This document shows, piece by piece, positions 11,501 to 19,572 of a stretch of 64,000 nt of DNA. Position 1 is the first letter of the stretch. Each line of letters starts with the position of its first letter. The translations under genes were made by a program, and so were the position numbers. The notes beneath the pieces were generated by a model. That model was not told the DNA's origin. It ran no database searches and worked only from the letters and a program-made list of their open reading frames with translations. The stretch spans positions 186,001 to 250,000 of the forward strand of contig BLSF01000028.1 in NCBI GenBank assembly GCA_012862575.1. Direction: 5' to 3'. This DNA is from Parietichytrium sp. I65-24A (Eukaryota; Sar; Bigyra; Thraustochytrida; Thraustochytriidae).

Positions 11501-12104
11501 CCCAGGGTCCAAGCAGAGCGCAGTGCGCAATCGCGCCTCTGTGATGGCGACAGAAACGTCAAAGCCAATGTTGAGCCCACCGAAAACACTGGAAATGACT
11601 GCCGAGGGATTCAACTCGACTTCTTCTGGGCCGATGCGAACCGCAGAGGATGCACGAGCGGCGTGTGACGTTGCCTTGGGCCAATTGAAGTCTGCACTGG
11701 CAGCAACGACGCAGGTTTTTCGCCAGGTTGAGGCGCTGGAGGGAAATCTGTCTGTCTCACTCGAAAGCGTTCATGGTCAGGATGCATTTACACGTGATGT
11801 ACTTGAGACTTCCCGAGGTCACGTGCAAGGTATTATGAGCGAGTTCTGTAGCCAGCTGCAAGATATGGTCGAGACGCAAGTGGGGCAACTCTCATCCAGA
11901 AGGCAGGGCTCCGTTGTAGGTAGCGGGAACGCCCATGCGAATGCGAATGCGAATCATTTGCTCGGGCGGTCAATGTTTGTCTCCACTTCTTCGCAGGGTG
12001 GCCTGCCTTCAGCGAATTCAGAGGCCCAGATGCAAACCGTCCTCTCCAAGCTTTCAGCAATAACTGATATGTTGGAGCGCGTTGTTGTTCCCACGCCAAA
12101 GTAA
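8514..12104 (+). CDS. WDR62/MAPKBP1-type WD40-repeat protein
   Basis: An intronless 1196-residue protein. Residues ~60-720 form two tandem WD40 propellers. The placement in the WDR62/MAPKBP1 group rests on specific stretches as well as on the repeats. FVDVVCGKGDLAGSTFLGTS followed by LMDKWVYLETTAVNALS matches the conserved mid-propeller block of that family, and HWMHDNEQIVMSYSDKSIYV resembles its second-propeller entry. The rest is acidic and Ser-rich, with a helical, probably coiled-coil segment at ~1045-1125 (EDARAACDVALGQLKSALAA), where the family carries its C-terminal oligomerisation helix. In animals these proteins act at spindle poles and as JNK scaffolds; a centrosome or basal-body role here is inference. 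A purine-rich leader and A at -3 support the start. Confidence 0.85.
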   Translation: MAGQSPQASGRGLRLEKVVGSSTTSSNGLDACGGQVAYPAGCVVVLLGDDGKQQSYMRMAKPVACVRFSPDGRYLAVGEKGHNPAITVWDARSHVRVAELKGHKIGVTCMRFSPDSSRLVSVGFQHDDQMILWDWQNGDALLKQAIGANVLAIDFCADGQTIVTAGVKYIRFWEIKERKGSQGDVLAPGEFSATEHKAGILADYQDTSFVDVVCGKGDLAGSTFLGTSCGSLICLGSNRLMDKWVYLETTAVNALSLGNNLIACACSNGVGRVFKADSFEFVASLPHPRKQRVCINDQDGNKGDYDDDDDHLVNPGDEESSASSEAGNDSYADAVAIHWMHDNEQIVMSYSDKSIYVWDVSNRKSITKLASYFGHTEGVSGIVALRQSKRTKAAGIPDSLLVTCSDDRRLRFWRMGTARKRKSATSGSHLWQNEASQELVREIQLPSHSISVEGAPDGVKSLAVSRDGTLVAVGDRSGGILVYDLVSDKIVLDDSQAHSGEVLSLDFSPKLSTGSSSRILMASGGRDRLVHIYGWISDKDRWIRIKTLKDHSAIVTTTIFSMDGQKLLSAGGDKTIVVSEVAMDNGEVKISRQTSMSMPYGTVHDIDVDASNKYFCTVGQDKKINIWNLHNGKPIRSYKPDGEIGELNTVQLDPAGMFCAVGSNDKTVRLFDFYNGECVAKSAGHGEALSGLAFSSDCKRLVSVSWDGCMFVWRLAPEITVAIKERLREIELQSTLPTGQRAGEEQRENILNGNESAEHSQQEKLGSLSALSESIRESEEEKLRETEKPSLYASAQLPTWAKERSAKAGAGESDGDPEAADLTVEDLGEVSDEDYTSEDTSSDRNALPLPTPAGSVSALSILTAPRSPPPEFGESKSLAQERSAMKFQERRQESDTAVRRMRDQLKSLGILNATAKNPTGSKDGQTINEESDEEDIQYEKAEHAAPSDDAEDSIAGMLSPFPARVNNSKSSSRKASENEEYISTSMMERQRENLGVPGSKQSAVRNRASVMATETSKPMLSPPKTLEMTAEGFNSTSSGPMRTAEDARAACDVALGQLKSALAATTQVFRQVEALEGNLSVSLESVHGQDAFTRDVLETSRGHVQGIMSEFCSQLQDMVETQVGQLSSRRQGSVVGSGNAHANANANHLLGRSMFVSTSSQGGLPSANSEAQMQTVLSKLSAITDMLERVVVPTPK

Positions 12105-12765
12105 GGGATTTGTTTTTGAAGAATTTTTAAAACAATCTATAAATGAGACAAATGTGTGACCGTTCTTCCGCTTTTTATTTTTAATTTTTACATTCACTAA
12201 ATGAGCTGTAAAGCTTGCCGCAAGAAAAGTTTCTGATCCTTGCTTCTGAAGCCGAGCGAAGCTTCTGAGACGCTGTGCGTTCCATTTTGCCCTACCAGCA
12301 AATCGCAATCATCGCACTACAACGGAGTCAATAGGGTGAAGGAGGAAGAATGGCCTCGTCGTTCAAAAAAATCGTTTTGTGGAAGATTTTGTTCGAGTAC
12401 TAGCGAGCACCGCACACACGAAAACGAGGTTATGTTACTTCGCGCAAATTCATGGTAAATTTCTTTGGAAGAGGGGAGGTGTCCAGACCGAGAGATAGAA
12501 AAGCAATTCTGTAAAAGTAGCGCAGATTGTGTGATCAAGGGTACTGTAGCATCTTTTGTGAAGTTAAAAAAAATAAACAGGCGGCGAACTCAAGTCATCG
12601 GTTGCAGGCAAAGTCAAACCGTGGCGACAGGGATTGCGAACACCAGGACACCAAAAATAAATTGTTCTTCACAGCCCTGTTCAGTCACTGAGGAACTAGA
12701 GATGGACAGAAGGCGCTGAAGGGAATGAAGGGAACAAAATCACCCCAAAGGCTGTGCGTTATGGT
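12105..12765. other. Convergent intergenic region, no gene seen
   Basis: This is the shared 3' region of the WDR62-like gene and the minus-strand GUCD1-like gene. It is AT-rich just after the first stop (T-rich at 12160-12190) and otherwise featureless. No ORF with coding character was found. Confidence 0.5.
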
Positions 12766-14297
12766 TCACATTGCAGACGGAGACTGCGGGGGATTCTGAT
12801 GATATTGTTGAGAAGCATCTAATTCAACAAACAAGACATCTTCATCGGTGCCAACAGCCTTTCGAGCCTTTTCAAAGATGGACGCATCAATGTAGCAGGA
12901 GAAAAGGGCACTGGCCGGATCCCGGTAGGCGTATTCTTCCGTAGATTTGTCGAATCCAATAAGAACGATATAGTGCCCGCTATATGACGACCTAGTTGTG
13001 CTCGCAATTGAGCCCTTCAAGTTGTCTTGCAGCGCTTGCAAGAACCAGCGACTGTACGTGTGACTGCCGTTTTTGGGGCGCTCTCTAGCATAAGAGCGCA
13101 TAATAGAGATATCCACAAGTACAATGGCACAGCGGAGTTTCGACGGAACCGCTTTTCCGAGATGAGCACAGGGCTGGTTTCCGTCCAGCTGACATTCTTT
13201 GCAGAGCATGGGGACTTCCCCCAGAAGAATGTTTTGGACCTCCTTGGCAGCAAGTGTTCTGTTGACGACTCTGATCCCATGTGCCTGTGCCTGCTCAAAG
13301 TACTTATTTACCCTGTCCTCGTCATTGCTGATCTCATCGTAGAATGGGATGCCTCTGTACGCTGATCTGTTGATGTTGGTGCTAATTGTGTAAAAGACGA
13401 AAGGTACATGAAAGTGAGCAAGTACATAGGCAAGGTCGACTGTAGTGACAAGAAACAGACAACAGAGTTGTCAAAAGGTAAATGAAAAGTCAGCATCACA
13501 AACAAAATCCACCTCTTCCATCCGCAACGTCTTCAACTTTGCATGCCAGCTAAGGCGCAACTAAAGACATATCACTTACTTGTCCATATACTTTTGGTGC
13601 GAATAAGTCGCATGAGCGCAGCGTTCGAGAGCGCAGAGGAGTCTAACCTCGGCCGAGCAGCCCGCAAAACCATTTTCAGACTCGCAAGCCCACAGTCCCA
13701 GGCCTCCTCCTGCATTAAGTGCGGAACACGACTTGATCCACTATCGTCACTCATGATCTCTGCGTGCTCGAGATCATCAAAGGAGTTTCTCTTCTGATTC
13801 TCTGCACTCTTTTCACCGCCATTTTGATTGTTTTCATCCGAGTTTCCGCAGCAAGGCAATGTACTGAGGGCCTTGTCATTTTCATCCCGAACGATCCGGC
13901 ACATTGTGTCCTGGCGATGTGCATTTCGCCGATCCATCTCCTTGCGCATTTGCGCCAGGGACTGAACGTTCTGCTGCGCTGCTGCCTGCTGCTGCGCTTG
14001 CTGTTGGTGAGCCGCCTGCTGTGCTGCAGCCTGCTTTTGCACCTCCATCGGCTCTGCCCCGTTCATCTGTTCCAGCGCCATTTGATTCTGATTCTGACTC
14101 TGACTCTGATTTTGCTGCTGCTGCCCTTCCTGGACCTGCATCGATTGCTCTTGGCCCTGCCCTTGCCCTTGCCCTTCCACTACCATCGGCACCACGTTGC
14201 AGTCCTCTGTAGCGTCCTCCGATCCGCTCGAGAAATTCCGCTTCCGTTCCCGATGCAGCAGGCCGCTCACGCTCGCCCCAGCGTCCTGCCGCGTCAT
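12766..14297 (-). CDS. GUCD1-type guanylyl-cyclase-domain protein, Gln-rich N-terminus
   Basis: Two exons: 13580-14297 and 12766-13439. The donor is ACAA|GTAAGT and the acceptor CACTACAG; the joint rebuilds SIWTIDLAYVLAHF, a hallmark of the family, and gives 463 residues. Residues ~195-460 form the peptidase-C39-like GUCD1 domain: HLMQEEAWDCGLASLKMVL with the conserved Cys in DCG, FYTISTNINRS, then CAIVLVDISIM and YSGHYIVLIGFD near the end with its conserved His. Despite the name, no nucleotide-cyclase activity is established for this family and its function is poorly known. The first ~190 residues are low complexity, rich in Gln, Asn and Ala (GQGQGQGQEQ, then QQAAHQQQAQQQAAAQQ), and are absent from typical family members. 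The domain call is firm; the ATG at 14297 is the first plausible one. Confidence 0.85.
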
Positions 14298-14479
14298 CTC
14301 TTGCCCGCCACGGGCACCACTCCCAAGAGCCTCTCTGCTCTCAGCGTACGTACGTGCCCCAATCCACTCAGCTCCTTCCTCTTACCTCAAGCAGAGGACA
14401 CCCACCACCAAGCAAAGGACAAAGACACAAACAACGGCAAATTGTTTTCAACTTGAGAACTTCCAAGTCGGCGCCGCAC

Positions 14480-14692
14480 CGTCTCTTTCTTTTTCTCTTT
14501 CTCTTTTTCTTTTTCTTTTTCTCTTTTTCTTCCTTCCTTCCTTCTCTTTCTCTCTTGCTTTTCTCTCTCTCTCTGTGACTGCGAGCTGGAGAACGAGGAT
14601 TCTAAACCCTTCTCTCGCAACCCTTCCAGTTTCTCACTCTCCTTTCTCTCTCTCTCTTTCTTTCTCTCTCTTTCTTCCTGCGCGCCACACTT
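14480..14692 (-). promoter_or_regulatory. (GA)n/(GAAA)n purine tract upstream of the GUCD1-like gene
   Basis: The plus strand is a long CTTT/CT run, so the minus (coding) strand is purine-rich. It starts about 180 bp before the ATG at 14297. The position matches the purine tracts before other minus-strand genes in this window. Promoter or 5' UTR function is inferred from this recurrence only. Confidence 0.4.
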
Positions 14693-14970
14693 GAGCGCTG
14701 CAATCGGCGAGTGTGAGCGAGTGGTTCAGAGCGCGGACCGTTTCTTCTATCCTTTGGGGGTGCGCGTACGGTGTACGGTAGGTGTGGGGTCCGCTGTGCT
14801 TGTCCTACTGGAGATGGTAGCAGTGGAGTAGACCTGGAGAAATGAGTGGGGATGCTCCACGCTCAGTGATTCTATGGAGAACTATAGCAGTGCGTAGCAC
14901 TTGACACGGAGGCAAGTCGCAGGGCTACCGTTGCAGTTATAGCGTGGCCGTAGAAGCTGATGATAAACAG

Positions 14971-15902
14971 TTGATAGAGAATTGGGTAGAAGACGATCCT
15001 TAAAAGGAGCAAGGCTCGGGAGGGTGTGGTATCGTTTTGCATAGTAATGAATAACGAAGAGCGAATACGAAGGTGTAGTGGGAGGCACAAGGTAGGAACC
15101 TTGACTCAATTTGACTGTGTGGCTAGCATAGCTGCTATGGGGACCATTAGCGTTTTGTCAATAGTCAGGTAACAGTAGCGGCTCCTCTCATCCCTACAGT
15201 CTTCGCGTAGGAATACCTCACCGAGCTCCCACTGCTACTCCTGTGAGTGCAACACCTGAGAGAGTCTTAGACTGGACCTCGGATCCCGATCTCCCTCTTT
15301 TTCTCTCTCTCTCCTCTGTGATCTTCTGCGACTTGAATGAGAAATTAGAGCTAAATGATGCAAAATTTATCCCTTTACAGTAATGTATTCAATGGTTTTG
15401 CCTTCTTCTTGCTCTTCTTTCCTCTGCGACGATCCGCAGTCTAGGATGCACAGAGAGCAGAACAGAAAGAGAAGTGCTGTCAATCAGACTTTTCTGTTTC
15501 CTAGAGAACGACTCTTGACTTAGCGCGAGGCATGATGACGGACTAACAAACAAATGCCTTCCTTCCTCGCAGAGTTCACTTAGCGATTTTATAGGAGTCT
15601 CGAGGAGGTGAATTTTTCGACAGATTCTGCATATGCCGCCGCTACTGCTTCCTACTACATAGACACTCCCGCCAGGTGGAGTAGCATCAACGTTTATGGT
15701 ATAAATACATTAATGTTCCCGAGGGGATAGTGCTTTATATACGGATACTATGAAGGTTATAACTCTTGATTGTCGAATCACACATGAAGCAAAACAGCTT
15801 TCTCCATCTCCCAGCGAAAGCTGATTAGCGATACGGATAAGCGTTTCATAGGCTGGCAAGAAGTTTGATTCAGTGAGACTCTGCGACTCCCCGAGCCTGG
15901 TT
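14971..15902. repeat. ~940-bp duplicated sequence, copy 1
   Basis: This block matches 15910-16858 in the same orientation at roughly 98-99% identity by eye. It differs at about ten single bases and by small indels: a 3-nt insertion near 15240, and lack of the ~20-nt segment found in copy 2 near 16415. It ends directly at the single N. It carries no ORF of note and no terminal inverted repeats that I can see. Confidence 0.9.
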
Positions 15903-15903
15903 N
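15903..15903. other. Single ambiguous base N at a probable scaffold join
   Basis: This is the only N I noticed in the window. It falls exactly where copy 1 of the duplicated block ends, with seven bases before copy 2 begins. Confidence 0.95.
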
Positions 15904-15909
15904 AAGCAC

Positions 15910-16858
15910 TTGATAGAGAATTGGGTAGAAGACGATCCTTAAAAGGAGCAAGGCTCGGAAGGGTGTGGTATCGTTTTGCCTAGTAATGAATAACGAAGAG
16001 CGAATAACGAAGGTGTAGTGGGAGGCACAAGGTAGGAACCTTGACTCAATTTGACTGTGTGGCTAGCATAGCTGCTATGGGGACCATTAGCGTTTTGTCA
16101 ATAGTCAGGTAACAGTAGCGGCTCCTCTCATCCCTACAGTCTTCGCGTAGGAATACCTCACCGAGCTCCCACTGCTACTGTGAGTGCAACACCTGAGAGA
16201 GTCTTAGACTGGACCTCGGATCCCGATCTCCCTCTTTTTCTCTCTCTCTCCTCTGTGATCTTCTGCGACTTGAATGAAAAATTAGAGCTAAATGATGCAA
16301 AATTTATCCCTTTACAGTAATGTATTCAATGGTTTTGCCTTCTTCTTGCTCTTCTTTCCTCTGCGACGATCCGCAGTCTAGGATGCACAGAGAGCAGAAC
16401 AGAAAGAGAAGTGCGTCCACGTTCCTCATACACTGTCAATCAGACTTTTCTGTTTCCTAGAGAACGACTCTTGACTTAGCGCGAGGCATGATGACGGACT
16501 AACAAACAAATGCCTTCCTTCCTCGCAGAGTTCACTTAGCGATTTTATAGGAGTCTCGAGGAGGTGAATTTTTCGACAGATTCTGCATATGCCGCCGCTA
16601 CTGCTTCCTACTACATAGACACTCCCGCCAGGTGGAGTAGCATCAACGTTTATGATATAAATACATTAATATTCCCGAGGGGCTAGTGCTTTATATACGG
16701 ATACTATAAAGGTTATAACTCTTGATTGTCGAATCACACATGAAGCAAAACAGCTTTCTCCATCTCCCAGCGAAAGCTGATTAGCGATACGGATAAGCGT
16801 TTCATAGGCTGGCAAGAAGTTTGATTCAGTGAGTGTCTGCGACTCCCCGAGCCTGGTT
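15910..16858. repeat. ~940-bp duplicated sequence, copy 2
   Basis: Direct repeat of 14971-15902. It has an additional segment beginning GTCCACGTTCCTCATACA near 16415 and a few substitutions. After the shared end (GAGCCTGGTT) the sequence continues into unique DNA, whereas copy 1 stops at the N. Two contig ends from different haplotypes or copies placed side by side would look like this; a true tandem duplication is the alternative. Confidence 0.9.
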
Positions 16859-17356
16859 CTAGAAAGATGAAGTACTATGCTCTTGAGCTATAAGACGTAA
16901 TACGGTAGTGGCATTCATCTTTCCGCTTTCTCCCAGACGGATGATGCTCTCTCAAGCTGTAAAGTTGCAACGGGAGGAAGTAGTAGAAGTTGTTTGTTTT
17001 TATTTCTCATAGCGAGCCCAATAGAATGCCAATTTTATTGCCCTCTCTTTCTACATTGACAAAAACTTATTCGAGTAGCAACGTGGAAAATTCCCTCTTA
17101 TTCGCACACTTCGAGAACCCGCGACGGCTCCCCGCACTCAATCCCCTCGGAGGCGAAACCATTCACGCGTCCCGATAGGACTCGCTAGGACCATCCCACT
17201 CAAAGGGTTCCGGGAACAAAACGAAGCGCGAGGAACATTTGGACTGTCACACGAAAGACCAAGAGGACCAATTGGACCAATTGCAGAATTCAGAAGGCAC
17301 TTTTGCGAAAGGAGAACAGAACGACACGAGTGCGAAGGCCGCGCAAGTGCAGGCGA

Positions 17357-17433
17357 ATAGTTGAAAAGTTGAAAAGTTTTAAAGTTGTAAAGTTGTAAAG
17401 TTGAACAGTTGAACAGTTGAAAAGTTGAACAGT
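17357..17433. repeat. 10-bp minisatellite (GTTGAAAA-type)
   Basis: About seven imperfect copies of a 10-bp unit, variants GTTGAAAA, GTTTTAAA, GTTGTAAA and GTTGAACA. The array lies about 40 bp before the sulfotransferase ATG. The A/T-rich steps recur once per helical turn, which can favour DNA bending; any regulatory role is unproven. Confidence 0.85.
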
Positions 17434-17469
17434 GGAGTAGGTGGACGTTGGCGGGCTCGCGGTGGAAGG

Positions 17470-19077
17470 ATGCGGCTGGCACTGGCGCTGCCTGCCGTCT
17501 TTGCGACTGCCGCGGTCGTTATTGCGAAATGGTTCCCATACATGCTGCTCAAGGTTCCAGAGGTACGTTTGCGAGGATGGGTTGATTATGTGCTATGTGC
17601 TATGTGCATGGCCTCTAGTGGCTGCCCGAGCTGGGCGTGGAGAGTGGAGGGCGGAGAGCGCGTTTTTGTGGTGCTAAAGAATGTGTGCGTTCGACGTGAA
17701 GGTGGGGTACAAGCTGTGGTCGCAATGTGGGTACCAGCTTCCGCCGTACTTTGACCCCAGCGCGTTAGACGAGCCGAACAAAGTGTTCAGGCCAGGAGAT
17801 GTAGTCGTCATGACGGGCGCCAAGTCTGGGACGAATTGGCTTTTGACGATCATACACGAGCTTCGGACATGGAACCTCACGCACCTCAGGGAGTTCGAAG
17901 ACATCCTTGATGTTACGCCGTGGCTGGAGTACAGCTTTTAGTACGTTCGTTGTCCAGAGGGGAGAAGCGAAGAGGGGAGGAGTCAGGGTCGTATGGATGA
18001 TGGCGTTAAGACACTGACTTGATTCAATTATAAATGCCGTGACTTGCTTTGATATTTCCGATTCAGCCCGCAGCAAGAGTAAGTTTCGAGCCCGTGCCTT
18101 CAACTCTGATGCGAAAGGCACTGCTGACTAGTTTTCATCGACATAGTATCGACGACAGAATCAATACGTGGGGGAAGCCCAAGGGGCCTCAGACTTGGAA
18201 TTCCCCCGAATACCCGTTTCGAGTTTTCAAGACACATTTCTTGCCTAAACCCTTGGCCAATGCAACCAAGAAATCGTCGCCGGAGGTTGCCTACAGCGAA
18301 AAGCTTCCGACATTAGAGTACCCAGACGTAAAATTTGTGTCGATGACCAGGCGAGGCGAAGACGTCTTGTGCAGCTTTGTCCACTTTTTACCGATGCACA
18401 GCCAGCCATTTCGGGATACTTGGGGAGGATTTCCACCTCCATTGGTACGTTATATCCTGTCTCCCGGGCCACTCTCGTTTGCAAAGTTTGCTTGGCTAAT
18501 AGGTTGTTCGTTTTTCTTGCATTAAAGAAGGATATGGGTGAAGCCATTTCGCTCTTTACTCCGTTCGAGTCTGTATTGATCGCTGTAAGTTGTCCCTTGA
18601 GGTGCAAAGCTTCGATGATGAGATTACCCGCTGCAGTGCTAAGTAACAAATTGATGGCTGTGTTTTGTTTAGAACTACGCAAAAGTAGTGTGGGACAGGA
18701 GAGATCAGCACAACATACTAAATCTCCATTACACAGACGCTGTCGCAGATCCTCGCTCTGCAATTTTGAGGATAGCTAAATTTATCGGCATTGACATTCC
18801 CGAGCACGCTCTTGGTCAAGTATTGGAACGTGTCTCAATCCAGTTTATGAAAACTCGGAATCACAAATATTTGCATCGCTCAGGACGAGATGGACAAAGC
18901 TTTGTGTTGCAGAATGTTTCTGGAAGTCTTATCCGGAAAGGCGGCGAAGGCTCCTGCGCAACGTTGTTCAGCGAGGAGCAGCGGAAAGCTTGGCACGAGC
19001 ACGTGGAGCGTGTTGCAGCAGGTGACCAAGAGTTTTTAGAATGGTACAATACCGGCAGTCAGGATGAAAGTTTATAG
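17470..19077 (+). CDS. Membrane-anchored PAPS-dependent sulfotransferase, six exons
   Basis: Exons: 17470-17562, 17702-17940, 18067-18078, 18147-18444, 18528-18584 and 18673-19077, all with GT donors and AG acceptors; the sum is 368 codons. Residues ~1-25 form a hydrophobic signal anchor (RLALALPAVFATAAVVIA), suggesting a type II Golgi-lumen enzyme. The 5'-phosphosulfate loop is MTGAKSGTNWL, the FKTHFLP segment is the conserved KTH-type motif, and VKFVSMTRRGEDVLCSFVHF matches the 3'-phosphate region. The C-terminus has GSLIRKGGEGSCATLFSEEQ, the RKGxxGDW-like PAPS site with Asp-Trp changed. The family moves sulfate from PAPS to hydroxyls of sugars, lipids or proteins; the acceptor is unknown. 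Exon 3 is only 12 nt, yet it is required to keep the frame. The exon 5 acceptor could be 3 nt later. Confidence 0.85.
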
Positions 19078-19572
19078 GACGTATTCATGATATCTATTTT
19101 TAGAAGTTTCCGTCGTCAAGCCAAGTCTCCGTGAAAGAAATGTTAACTACGCTCGGCCGCTCAATTTCGAGGGCGGTGTCGAACCCGTCCGTTCGAGGAG
19201 TTGTGTGCGACAATTTGCTTTGCATCTCGGATTGGAGAGGGATGTTTCAATATGTGTGTGTGATCGTCAAGCACGGTGCTTTCAAAGTCTAGCTAGTAGG
19301 CAGCTCATTCATATCAAAATATCAAAATTCCTGTGAACAATTTTAGTTTTCTGCGTGTGTCGAACGCAGCTCTTTTGTATACCATCGCCCTTGACGTTGC
19401 CAGAAGCAGCAAGTGAATATGTATGCATTTGGAAAGTACACCTCAAGAAAGAAGACTGACAGTAAACACAGGGTTGATTGGAATATTGTAAAATCTATAC
19501 GTACAAGCAAGAGCAGATGCGAAAGCAAACAAAGTAGAGTAGACAAACTCTACCAGTGCCAGGCGGGAAAGA
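19078..19572. other. Convergent intergenic region, no gene seen
   Basis: Shared 3' region between the sulfotransferase and the minus-strand acidic protein. It contains a short TG run near 19252-19262 and nothing else I can name. Confidence 0.5.

Larger units (their letters stand above)
14298..17469. other. Non-coding 3.2-kb region with duplicated block and assembly gap
   Basis: It contains a pyrimidine-rich tract next to the GUCD1-like gene, a ~940-bp sequence present twice around one N at 15903, and a 10-bp minisatellite before the sulfotransferase. I see no ORF with coding character, no tRNA or rRNA, and no transposase or reverse-transcriptase remnant. Confidence 0.6.

Noticed and set aside
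14971-16858. Duplicated block as paired long terminal repeats of a mobile element
   Set aside because: The copies are adjacent with no internal coding sequence, no TG...CA ends or target-site repeats that I can see, and an N lies exactly at the junction, which favours an assembly join.
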